NCBI GenBank assembly: GCA_023443705.1 | Contig: JAEZTD010000376.1 | Span: 1 to 6,114 of the forward strand | Direction: 5' to 3' | Length of the DNA: 6,114 nucleotides | Source: Bacillota bacterium | GTDB taxonomy: Bacteria > Bacillota > Clostridia > Christensenellales > Aristaeellaceae | In this document: positions 1-5,919 of the stretch, in pieces | Layout of the letters: each line of letters starts with the position of its first letter | Position numbering within the stretch: the stretch's first letter is position 1 | Notes under the pieces: generated by a model | Database searches by the model: none | The model's input: only the letters and a program-made list of their open reading frames with translations | What the model was told of the DNA's origin: nothing | Program-made: the position numbers and the translations under genes

Positions 1-2
1 AT

Positions 3-3000
3 GCGCTTTCGGCCAAACTCCGGGCGCTGGCGGACAAGCCGAAGCTGGTTCAGAACACACCGGTAGCGCTGCCCATCCGCGACGTTCGCGTGGCCGGGTT
101 TTCCGGGCCACGTGGATGCCTGACGGACATGGGCAAGCGGATTCTGATACAGCTCGTTTCACTATATGGTTATGACGAACTCAAGCTTGTGCTGATCTAT
201 AATCCCGAGGACAACGCGGAATTTGATGATCTGCGCTGGCTGCCGCACGTCCGCTCGGAGGAGACGGGGTTCCGCTTCCTCGCAACCGACGCCGACGAAG
301 TCAAAGAGTTGGATAACCACTTCCGACTTATCCTGGAGCGCCGCGCCGGCGCGAGCGCCGAAAAGTCCCCAAAACCTGAGTTCGTGTTCCTGATCTTCGA
401 CCGGGAAACCGCGCTTCACGCAAACTTCTATAACCGGCTGTTTGAACGGCCATACGAAGGCGTACATGTGCTGTGCTTTGCGGAGCGCCAGGAGTACCTG
501 GCCAAAGAGACCGAAGTGATCGTAGACATGGGCGAAGGCGAGTCGGTCCTGTATGACAAGCGCCATCCGGAACGGGGCAGCGTACGATTTATGGACGACG
601 AAAGTGTGCGTCCGTCACTGAGACCCTACGCCACGCGGCTGAGCAACGTCCGTCTGAACCTGCCCGGAACTTCGGCGGCGATGCCAGACATGCTGCGCTT
701 CCTCGAACTCTACGGGGTGGGCAAGATCGAAAACCTGAACATTCTCACCCGCTGGCGGGAGAACAACCCAGCCGTCTCACTGAAAACGCCCGTCGGCGTG
801 GACGAGGCCGGGCAACCGCTATTGTTGGACCTGCATGAGAAGTTCCACGGCCCTCACGGTCTGGTCGCGGGCATGACGGGCTCGGGCAAGAGCGAATTCA
901 TCATGACCTATATCCTGTCGATGGCTGTGAACTATTCACCGGACGAGGTGGCGTTCATGCTGATCGACTACAAGGGCGGTGGTATGGCCAAGGCGTTTGA
1001 AAAGCTGCCGCACACGGTCGGCATCATCACAAACCTCGACGGCAGCTCGGTCAAGCGTTCACTGGTGTCGCTGGAGAGCGAACTGAGGCGCCGTCAGGCG
1101 CTCTTGGTGGAAGCCGGACAACAGGCGGGCAACAGCAACATGGACATCTACGGCTACCAGCGCATGTACCGTGAGAAGGCGGTCAAAAAACCGCTTCCGC
1201 ATCTTTTCGTGATTGCCGACGAGTTCGCCGAGCTCAAGACCCAGCAAGGCGACTTCATGGAGCAGCTCATCAGCGCGGCCCGCATCGGACGCAGCCTGGG
1301 CGTGCACCTGATCCTGGCAACCCAGAAGCCCTCCGGCGTCGTGGACGACCAGATCTGGAGCAACAGCCGGTTCCGGGTGTGCCTGAAAGTGCAGGAGAGG
1401 GCCGACAGCATGGACGTACTGAAGCGCCCGGATGCCGCCGAATTAAAGCGAACCGGCCGCTTCTACCTGCAAGTCGGATACAACGAGCAATTCCTCATGG
1501 GGCAGTCGGCCTGGGCGGGTTGCCCGTATGCGCCGGCCGAGAGACCCGAACGCAAAGCGGATACGTCGGTTGAAGTGATCAACCGAAACGCTCTGGTACT
1601 TCGTCACGAAGACCGCAAGGATCCGGGTATCCTCTCCGGCAAGCTGCCCAAACTGATGGATTCGCTGGTCGCCTACCTGGAAGGCGTCGCCCGGCAGGAG
1701 GGGATCTCGGCAGAGCGGCTATGGCTTCCCCCCATGCCGCCGGTGCTGTCCATCGGGGACCTGGAGAGCAGATACATCGCAGGTGCGCCTGGCGGTGCGT
1801 TGGAGTCTCTGGTCGGGGAAATGGATGACCCGGAGCGGCAGCGCAAACTGGCGCTGAAGGTACCGCTGTCCGACGGGGGCCACGTCCTGGTTTACGGCGC
1901 GACAGGCAGCGGAAAGACGCAGTTCCTGTTTGCGTTTTTGTACAGCCTGATGAAGCGTCATACTCCGGACGAGCTGCATTTGTACTTGGTGGACCTCTCC
2001 TCCGGGGCGCTGCGCGCGTTCGTCCGCGCGCCCCACGTTGGGGACGTCGTCCTTTTCGGCGAGGACGAAAAGCTTAAAAACCTGCTTCGGCTGCTGTCCG
2101 AAGAGATCTCGCGTCGGCGCGGGCTCTTGCAAGACGCGGGAACGGATTTCGCCGGCTATGTCAAGGCCGGGCGGGGACCGCTCCCGGCGATTGTGGTGGC
2201 CATCAACAATTATGCGCCCTTCCGCGAGCAGTACGACGTGCATGAGGACGCGCTCGCCGGGTTGATTCGCGACGGGCAACGCTACGGCGTCCACTTCGTC
2301 GTCACCGCCGCAATGTGCGGCGACATGCGCTACAACATGGCCCAGCTCTTCGCCCAGAATTATGTGCTGCAGATGAACAACACCGACGACTACACCATGC
2401 TGCTGGGGCGGACGGATGGACTGCTTCCCGCAAAGTACCCAGGGCGTGGCATGACGCGGCGGGACGGCAAACTGTACGAGTTCCAGTGCGCGGCGCTATC
2501 CGAGGGCGACCCCTTTGGGTTCGCCGAGCGGTTTTCGGATGAGCTCTCGGCGTCCTGGCACGGCGTACAGGCGATGCCGGTTCCGGTGCTGCCCGAGCGA
2601 GTGGATGCGCAGCAGTTGCTGCGCTACGCGCGCAGCGACGGACAGCTCGTGCTGCCGGTGGGCATCGACACCGGGACGCTGAAGCCGGCGTTCTGGAACC
2701 TGGAGGAGCGCTACATCAGCCTGTGCCTGTCGGAGGGCGGCGGACAGGACGCGTTCGCGGACGCGGTGGCGAAGCTGGTCAAGGCTTGCTGCCCGCATGA
2801 GGTGTTCCGCATGGAGCCTGACCCGGCGAAACCATCCGCGACAGCCGAAGGCGCACGATGGCTGTATGACACGGTGCTTGAGCGCAACAACGCCTACAAA
2901 GACGCGATCGCGCGTGGGAAAGCCGCGCCGGAGTTCAAAAAGGCGCTGTGCATCCTGCGGTCTGCAGGTGAAATCTTTCGAATGCTGAGCGAAGAAGACG

Positions 3001-3293
3001 CCGAACGTTTCCGGCTGGCGCTGGAAAAGGGTGCGGCACCCTACGGTCTGCGCATCCTTCTGATGGACACACCGAATGCGCTCAAGCAGTACCTGCATGC
3101 CCCTTGGTTCAAGCAGCACCTCTCCGGGCGGGATGGCCTGTACATCGGCGACGGTTTTTCAAGCCAGATCCTGCTCACCTCCTCCAAGGTGGGGAGCGAA
3201 CTGGCCCGTGACATCGGAAGCGACCATGGCTGGCTGCTCACAGGCGGAAAACCCAAGCTGATCAAGCTTCCAACGAGCGAGGAGGTGGTCTGA
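3..3293 (+). CDS. essC: EssC/YukB-type T7SS motor ATPase, C-terminal part (5' end outside window)
   Basis: Membrane-anchored FtsK/SpoIIIE-family ATPase that recognises substrates and powers export in type VII secretion. The frame is open from base 3 to the TGA at 3291-3293 (1096 residues). It reads without interruption through the GTG at 90, so this is a truncated view of a longer protein whose FHA domains and membrane helices lie upstream. Visible order: linker domain (about residues 1-230), ATPase D1, D2, D3. D1 looks complete: Walker A GMTGSGKS (residues 290-297, bases 870-893), the IDYKGGGM motif (963-986), Walker B with Asp-Glu at 1218-1223, and an ATQKPS sensor-like motif. D2 has Walker A GATGSGKT (1896-1919), but its Walker B position reads Ile-Asn-Asn-Tyr (2202-2213) with no acidic residue. 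D3 (from about base 2610) has no P-loop lysine: SEGGGQDAF at 2730-2756. Three fused modules in one chain indicate the Bacillota-type system. The family call is very secure; activity of D2 and D3 is inference. Confidence 0.95.
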   Translation, partial: ALSAKLRALADKPKLVQNTPVALPIRDVRVAGFSGPRGCLTDMGKRILIQLVSLYGYDELKLVLIYNPEDNAEFDDLRWLPHVRSEETGFRFLATDADEVKELDNHFRLILERRAGASAEKSPKPEFVFLIFDRETALHANFYNRLFERPYEGVHVLCFAERQEYLAKETEVIVDMGEGESVLYDKRHPERGSVRFMDDESVRPSLRPYATRLSNVRLNLPGTSAAMPDMLRFLELYGVGKIENLNILTRWRENNPAVSLKTPVGVDEAGQPLLLDLHEKFHGPHGLVAGMTGSGKSEFIMTYILSMAVNYSPDEVAFMLIDYKGGGMAKAFEKLPHTVGIITNLDGSSVKRSLVSLESELRRRQALLVEAGQQAGNSNMDIYGYQRMYREKAVKKPLPHLFVIADEFAELKTQQGDFMEQLISAARIGRSLGVHLILATQKPSGVVDDQIWSNSRFRVCLKVQERADSMDVLKRPDAAELKRTGRFYLQVGYNEQFLMGQSAWAGCPYAPAERPERKADTSVEVINRNALVLRHEDRKDPGILSGKLPKLMDSLVAYLEGVARQEGISAERLWLPPMPPVLSIGDLESRYIAGAPGGALESLVGEMDDPERQRKLALKVPLSDGGHVLVYGATGSGKTQFLFAFLYSLMKRHTPDELHLYLVDLSSGALRAFVRAPHVGDVVLFGEDEKLKNLLRLLSEEISRRRGLLQDAGTDFAGYVKAGRGPLPAIVVAINNYAPFREQYDVHEDALAGLIRDGQRYGVHFVVTAAMCGDMRYNMAQLFAQNYVLQMNNTDDYTMLLGRTDGLLPAKYPGRGMTRRDGKLYEFQCAALSEGDPFGFAERFSDELSASWHGVQAMPVPVLPERVDAQQLLRYARSDGQLVLPVGIDTGTLKPAFWNLEERYISLCLSEGGGQDAFADAVAKLVKACCPHEVFRMEPDPAKPSATAEGARWLYDTVLERNNAYKDAIARGKAAPEFKKALCILRSAGEIFRMLSEEDAERFRLALEKGAAPYGLRILLMDTPNALKQYLHAPWFKQHLSGRDGLYIGDGFSSQILLTSSKVGSELARDIGSDHGWLLTGGKPKLIKLPTSEEVV
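3280..3286 (+). promoter_or_regulatory. Ribosome binding site of esaB inside the essC 3' end
   Basis: AGGAGGT, a full match to the anti-Shine-Dalgarno core, ends six bases before the ATG at 3293. It lies wholly within the last codons of essC, so ribosomes terminating on essC pass directly over it. It supports coupled translation and fixes the esaB start. Confidence 0.85.
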
Positions 3294-3544
3294 TGGACAG
3301 GATCCTGGTGGAAATCCTGCTGCCCGCGGCGGGCAGGGCGTTCGACGTGTTCATCCCCGCCCATAGTCCGCTTGGCGAGGTGGCAGCCCTCGCGGCCCGG
3401 GCGCTCTCGTCGCTGGCCCGCGGCTGCTTCCTGCCGGACGGGCAGGCCATGCTGTTCGACGCGGACAGCGGGCGTGCATTGGACGCCGGAAAGAGCGCCG
3501 CGCAACTCGGCCTTTCCAATGGAAAGCAACTCATCATCACTTGA
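3293..3544 (+). CDS. esaB: EsaB/YukD-like ubiquitin-fold T7SS accessory protein
   Basis: Small cytosolic protein of the YukD/EsaB family, which adopts a ubiquitin-like fold and is needed for or regulates T7SSb export. The 83 residues fit the family length of about 80. They show the expected pattern: a first beta strand (ILVEILLP), a second strand (AFDVFIP), a helix (LGEVAALAARALSSL), a short strand around MLFDADSG, then the typical ending with conserved Leu, Gly, Asn and Gly (LGLSNGKQLIIT). There is no C-terminal Gly-Gly, so conjugation is not suggested. The ATG at 3293 shares its A with the essC stop (TGATG), and a perfect AGGAGGT at 3280-3286 lies six bases upstream inside essC, implying translational coupling with the motor. 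The call rests on size, fold pattern and position between essC and two WXG100 genes. Confidence 0.87.
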   Translation: MDRILVEILLPAAGRAFDVFIPAHSPLGEVAALAARALSSLARGCFLPDGQAMLFDADSGRALDAGKSAAQLGLSNGKQLIIT

Positions 3545-3549
3545 AAGGA
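3545..3549 (+). promoter_or_regulatory. Ribosome binding site deciding the WXG100-like start
   Basis: AAGGA directly after the esaB stop (TGA at 3542-3544). Its spacing suits the ATG at 3560 (ten bases) better than the TTG at 3554 (four bases). The match is partial, so the start is likely but not certain. Confidence 0.55.
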
Positions 3550-3559
3550 TGGATTGGAC

Positions 3560-3862
3560 ATGGTAGGAAAGCTCTCGGTGGACCCCGCCAAGCTGGGCAT
3601 GACGGCACAGGAACTCGCAACCCTCTCGGAGGAGTACGAGGACATCTACACACAGCTTCTGAAGGAAGCCGACAGCATGGGCGCGGCCTGGGACAGCGCG
3701 GACAACGCTGCCTACGTCCAGCAGATCAACGGCTGCTGTCAGGCGCTCAAGGCCATGGCAAACCGGCTCGAGATCGCGGGCGAGGTCATCAAGAAGGAGA
3801 AGAGCAACTACGAGAAAATCCGGGATAACAACATCACGCAAGTAACCCACTTGGCGAACTAA
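3560..3862 (+). CDS. WXG100-like protein with divergent W-D-S turn
   Basis: A 100-residue helical protein of the WXG100/EsxA-like type, a four-helix-bundle dimer former secreted by T7SS. The first helix covers about residues 15-40 (QELATLSEEYEDIYTQLLKE), the turn is Trp44-Asp45-Ser46 (bases 3689-3697), and a second long helix follows to about residue 90. Position and length match the family, but the turn is WxS, not WxG. The C-terminal export signal is also imperfect: Tyr84 is followed by Arg at +4 and Asp at +5 rather than Asp/Glu at +4. A Cys-Cys pair (residues 59-60) sits in the second helix. The ATG at 3560 was preferred over the in-frame TTG at 3554 because AAGGA at 3545-3549 is ten bases from the ATG but only four from the TTG. 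The gene next door is a canonical WXG100 protein, so this is a plausible heterodimer partner. Confidence 0.85.
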   Translation: MVGKLSVDPAKLGMTAQELATLSEEYEDIYTQLLKEADSMGAAWDSADNAAYVQQINGCCQALKAMANRLEIAGEVIKKEKSNYEKIRDNNITQVTHLAN

Positions 3863-3875
3863 ACATATCAGCATG

Positions 3876-3884
3876 AAGGAGAGG
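3876..3884 (+). promoter_or_regulatory. Ribosome binding site deciding the WXG100 start at 3891
   Basis: AAGGAGAGG; its AAGGAG core (3876-3881) ends nine bases before the ATG at 3891. It excludes the upstream in-frame ATG at 3873, which would begin three bases before this site and has no good Shine-Dalgarno of its own. Confidence 0.85.
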
Positions 3885-3890
3885 AACACA

Positions 3891-4196
3891 ATGGGTGGAA
3901 ACATCACCGTCAGCCCGGATCAGGTTCTACAGATCGCATCGAACATCGAAAGGCTGAACAATGATCTCAGCGAAGCGTTGACCCGCAGCCAGGTTACCGT
4001 CAGGGGCCTTGCCGCCAACTGGCAGGGCCAGGCCGCCGAGGCGACCATCCGCGCCTTCGATTCCTTCTACAGCAAATACTCCGGAGAGTACCATGACATG
4101 ATGCAGGGCTACGTCACCTTCCTCCGGCGCAACGTCAGCGAGAGCTACGCGGACGCCGAGAAGAAGAACACGGGCCTGGCGGATGCCTTCAAGTAA
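3891..4196 (+). CDS. Canonical WXG100 (EsxA/YukE-like) secreted protein
   Basis: A 101-residue protein of the ESAT-6/WXG100 family: a small helical-hairpin protein exported by T7SS as a folded dimer and usually needed for system function. Features: N-terminal segment ITVSPDQVLQIASNIERL leading into helix 1; the turn Trp44-Gln45-Gly46 (bases 4020-4028) followed by the alanine-rich start of helix 2 (QAAEAT); aromatic-rich helix 2; and a C-terminal YADAE at residues 86-90 (4146-4160) that satisfies the YxxxD/E export motif. Trp44 has the same residue number as in the preceding WXG100-like protein. The start at 3891 is set by AAGGAGAGG just upstream; the in-frame ATG at 3873 precedes that site and would place it inside the gene. 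The gap to the previous gene is 28 bases and to the next 21, within one operon. Confidence 0.95.
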   Translation: MGGNITVSPDQVLQIASNIERLNNDLSEALTRSQVTVRGLAANWQGQAAEATIRAFDSFYSKYSGEYHDMMQGYVTFLRRNVSESYADAEKKNTGLADAFK

Positions 4197-4203
4197 CATG
4201 TTC

Positions 4204-4210
4204 GGAGGTG
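4204..4210 (+). promoter_or_regulatory. Ribosome binding site indicating a TTG start at 4218
   Basis: GGAGGTG ends seven bases before the TTG at 4218, an ideal spacing. The other in-frame candidates are GTG at 4224 (13 bases away) and ATG at 4227 (16 bases away), both too far. The hydrolase gene therefore probably uses a TTG start, which would keep its translation lower than that of the neighbouring ATG genes. If the ATG is used, the protein loses only three residues. Confidence 0.65.
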
Positions 4211-4217
4211 CGGCGGC

Positions 4218-5909
4218 TTGAACGTGATGGACGACGCGCTGCGGCAGGAGGTGTCCAGGTCTGCCGTCCTGGAGTGCCTGACATATCTGACCAATGAGGT
4301 CGATATCCCCGAAGGAGGCATGGCACTGGGCGATTACTATGAGATCGCCAATGCCAAGAGCCCTTCCGGCTCCAGAGAACTGAGCATCGTCTGGGACGCC
4401 CTGCGCAACGACCCCGGCCTCGGGGACTACAGGCTGATGGACATGTGCGACGAGGCCGGAAAAGGCTCGTCCCCCTTTGACAAAAACACCGGTGCGCTCG
4501 TGCTGCGCAGCCCGCAGAACGAATACTTCGTATGTTTTCAAGGGACGACAAGCGACGAATGGTTGGACAATGCCGAAGGGATGTCCAGGATGTCCTCGCA
4601 CCAGCAGGATGCCGCGCTGGATTATTTCGACGCCATGGCGGAGAAGTTTGGCTGGACGCAAGGCGATTCCATCAACATCATCGGCCACTCCAAGGGCGGC
4701 AACAAGGCGCAGTACATTACGATGGTGTCCCGGTACGGCTACCTGATCGACCAATGCTACTCATACGACGGTCAGGGATTTTCGCCGGAAGCCATCGCGA
4801 TGATGAAATCGAACCCGCAGTACGCTGAGCAACTCGCGAAGATCCTATCCATCGACGGCGACAACGACTATGTGCACGTACTGGGCGAGACGCTGGTGTC
4901 CGAGGAGAACACATACTACCTTAAGACTACCTCGCCCGAAGGATTCGACCCGATGAACCGCTTTCACAGCATCGGCTATCTGTTCGGCAACGGCGAAGGC
5001 GACAATCTCTACGCACTGAACGGGGCCTCCCAACGCGGCATGCTTGCGATCTCCGTGAAGCTTATATCCAACGCCATCATGGGCATGGACCCGGAATACC
5101 GCGAAATCGCGTGCCTGACGATCATGAATCTGCTTCAGGGCGAAGCTTCTGACTATGCATCCAGGGACGTGTCCGTGACACCTGTCGAGATGCTCAAGGC
5201 CATTCTCCTCGATCCCCAATTGCCGATAGGCTCTCTGGCGCAGTTCGTCGCGGCGCTGGTGACCAATCCGGAGGCGGCGCCGCTGGTGCTGGAGATGGGC
5301 GGTGAGCTGATCCGCATGGTGTTTGACGCGCTCGGCGCAGAGGGCATTCTGGTGGTGGTTTCGGCGCTTTTCTCCTCTGCCACCCTCGTTGCCGCCGAAG
5401 CGCTGGAGCTCTTCCGCCCCTACCTGTGGACGCTGCCCGCTCAGGTGATCGCCCACCTGTTGGACGTGATCGGCAAGGACTTTATCGAATATCTGGGGGA
5501 CTTGGGTCCGCTGGTCGAGACCGTGATCCAGAAGACCAGGGAGTTTCTGAACGGCGTGTCCAAGTTTCTGTTTGGTGGCGGGAAGGGCGAGATCGGGAAG
5601 GCAGCCAGGGCAGCCAAGCCTGAGTTCTGGGCAGACACGGACAAGATGGACCAGTTGGCCAACCGCCTCATGATCGCGCACAACAAGCTCAGGGACGTGA
5701 GGCGGGATCTGGGCAGAAATACTCTCAATGCGATTGAGCAGTCGGTCTTTCTCTCCAACGATGTCGCGCACATGCACAACGCGAAGAAACACGTTGAATG
5801 CTACAAAAAGTTGAACGACTGGGTACGCTTCCTCCAAAACGCCGCTTCTCAAATCGAAAACACAGACCGGAAAATCGCCTACAAGCTGAATACGAGGGCG
5901 GATGGATAG
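4218..5909 (+). CDS. Probable T7SS effector: N-terminal Mbeg1/DUF2974-like lipase domain, C-terminal helical domain
   Basis: A 563-residue protein with an alpha/beta-hydrolase domain of the Mbeg1-like (DUF2974) type, related to class-3 lipases; the expected reaction is ester hydrolysis of a lipid, substrate unknown. Seen: a strand then FQGT (residues 107-110, the FRGT-like oxyanion region), EWLDN (114-118), the nucleophile elbow GHSKGGN with Ser158 (bases 4689-4691), YDGQGF (183-188), acidic candidates Asp213, Asp215 and Asp217 in DGDNDYV, and a likely catalytic His250 in FHSIGY. Residues 340-450 are hydrophobic and helical, with a membrane-like stretch at about 376-395. Residues 468-563 form a charged helical domain beginning FWADTDKMDQLANRL, reminiscent of a WXG/LXG helix 1. 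There is no N-terminal signal peptide, so export would have to use T7SS. It lies 21 bases after the WXG100 gene, which supports a substrate role. The hydrolase fold is secure; the effector role and substrate are inference, and a housekeeping lipase is the alternative. Confidence 0.8.
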   Translation: MNVMDDALRQEVSRSAVLECLTYLTNEVDIPEGGMALGDYYEIANAKSPSGSRELSIVWDALRNDPGLGDYRLMDMCDEAGKGSSPFDKNTGALVLRSPQNEYFVCFQGTTSDEWLDNAEGMSRMSSHQQDAALDYFDAMAEKFGWTQGDSINIIGHSKGGNKAQYITMVSRYGYLIDQCYSYDGQGFSPEAIAMMKSNPQYAEQLAKILSIDGDNDYVHVLGETLVSEENTYYLKTTSPEGFDPMNRFHSIGYLFGNGEGDNLYALNGASQRGMLAISVKLISNAIMGMDPEYREIACLTIMNLLQGEASDYASRDVSVTPVEMLKAILLDPQLPIGSLAQFVAALVTNPEAAPLVLEMGGELIRMVFDALGAEGILVVVSALFSSATLVAAEALELFRPYLWTLPAQVIAHLLDVIGKDFIEYLGDLGPLVETVIQKTREFLNGVSKFLFGGGKGEIGKAARAAKPEFWADTDKMDQLANRLMIAHNKLRDVRRDLGRNTLNAIEQSVFLSNDVAHMHNAKKHVECYKKLNDWVRFLQNAASQIENTDRKIAYKLNTRADG

Positions 5910-5917
5910 GGGGAGGG
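5909..5917 (+). promoter_or_regulatory. Ribosome binding site of the last, partial gene
   Basis: GGGGGAGGG starts on the last base of the preceding stop codon. The GGAGG core (5912-5916) is only three bases from the ATG at 5920, which is short. A shifted pairing with the AGGGGG at 5908-5913 gives six bases. A second GGAGG at 5945-5949 also lies three bases before an in-frame ATG at 5953, so the start is not fully settled. Confidence 0.55.
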
Positions 5918-5919
5918 CA

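Noticed and set aside
90..92. GTG as the start codon of the motor protein
   Set aside because: The same frame is open and EssC-like in composition back to base 3, with no convincing Shine-Dalgarno before 90, and the FHA and membrane parts of EssC are missing, so the gene continues upstream.
3541..3828. Alternative + strand frame overlapping the first WXG100-like gene
   Set aside because: The translation is Gly, Arg and His rich and low in structure, while the overlapping frame encodes a clear WXG100-like helical hairpin.
3873..3875. Upstream ATG for the canonical WXG100 protein
   Set aside because: The Shine-Dalgarno AAGGAGAGG lies just downstream of it and serves the ATG at 3891, which also gives the usual family length.
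3041..3907. Minus-strand open frame of 288 codons across essC, esaB and the first WXG100 gene
   Set aside because: It would overlap three well-supported genes, and its translation shows no domain or sensible composition.
4195..4202. Palindrome AACATGTT between the WXG100 and hydrolase genes
   Set aside because: Eight bases with no loop or T-run is too short for a terminator, and a single copy is not enough to propose an operator.
3927..4754. Minus-strand open frame of 275 codons opposite the WXG100 and hydrolase genes
   Set aside because: Antisense shadow in GC-rich coding DNA; no family features and no independent promoter or ribosome site recognised.
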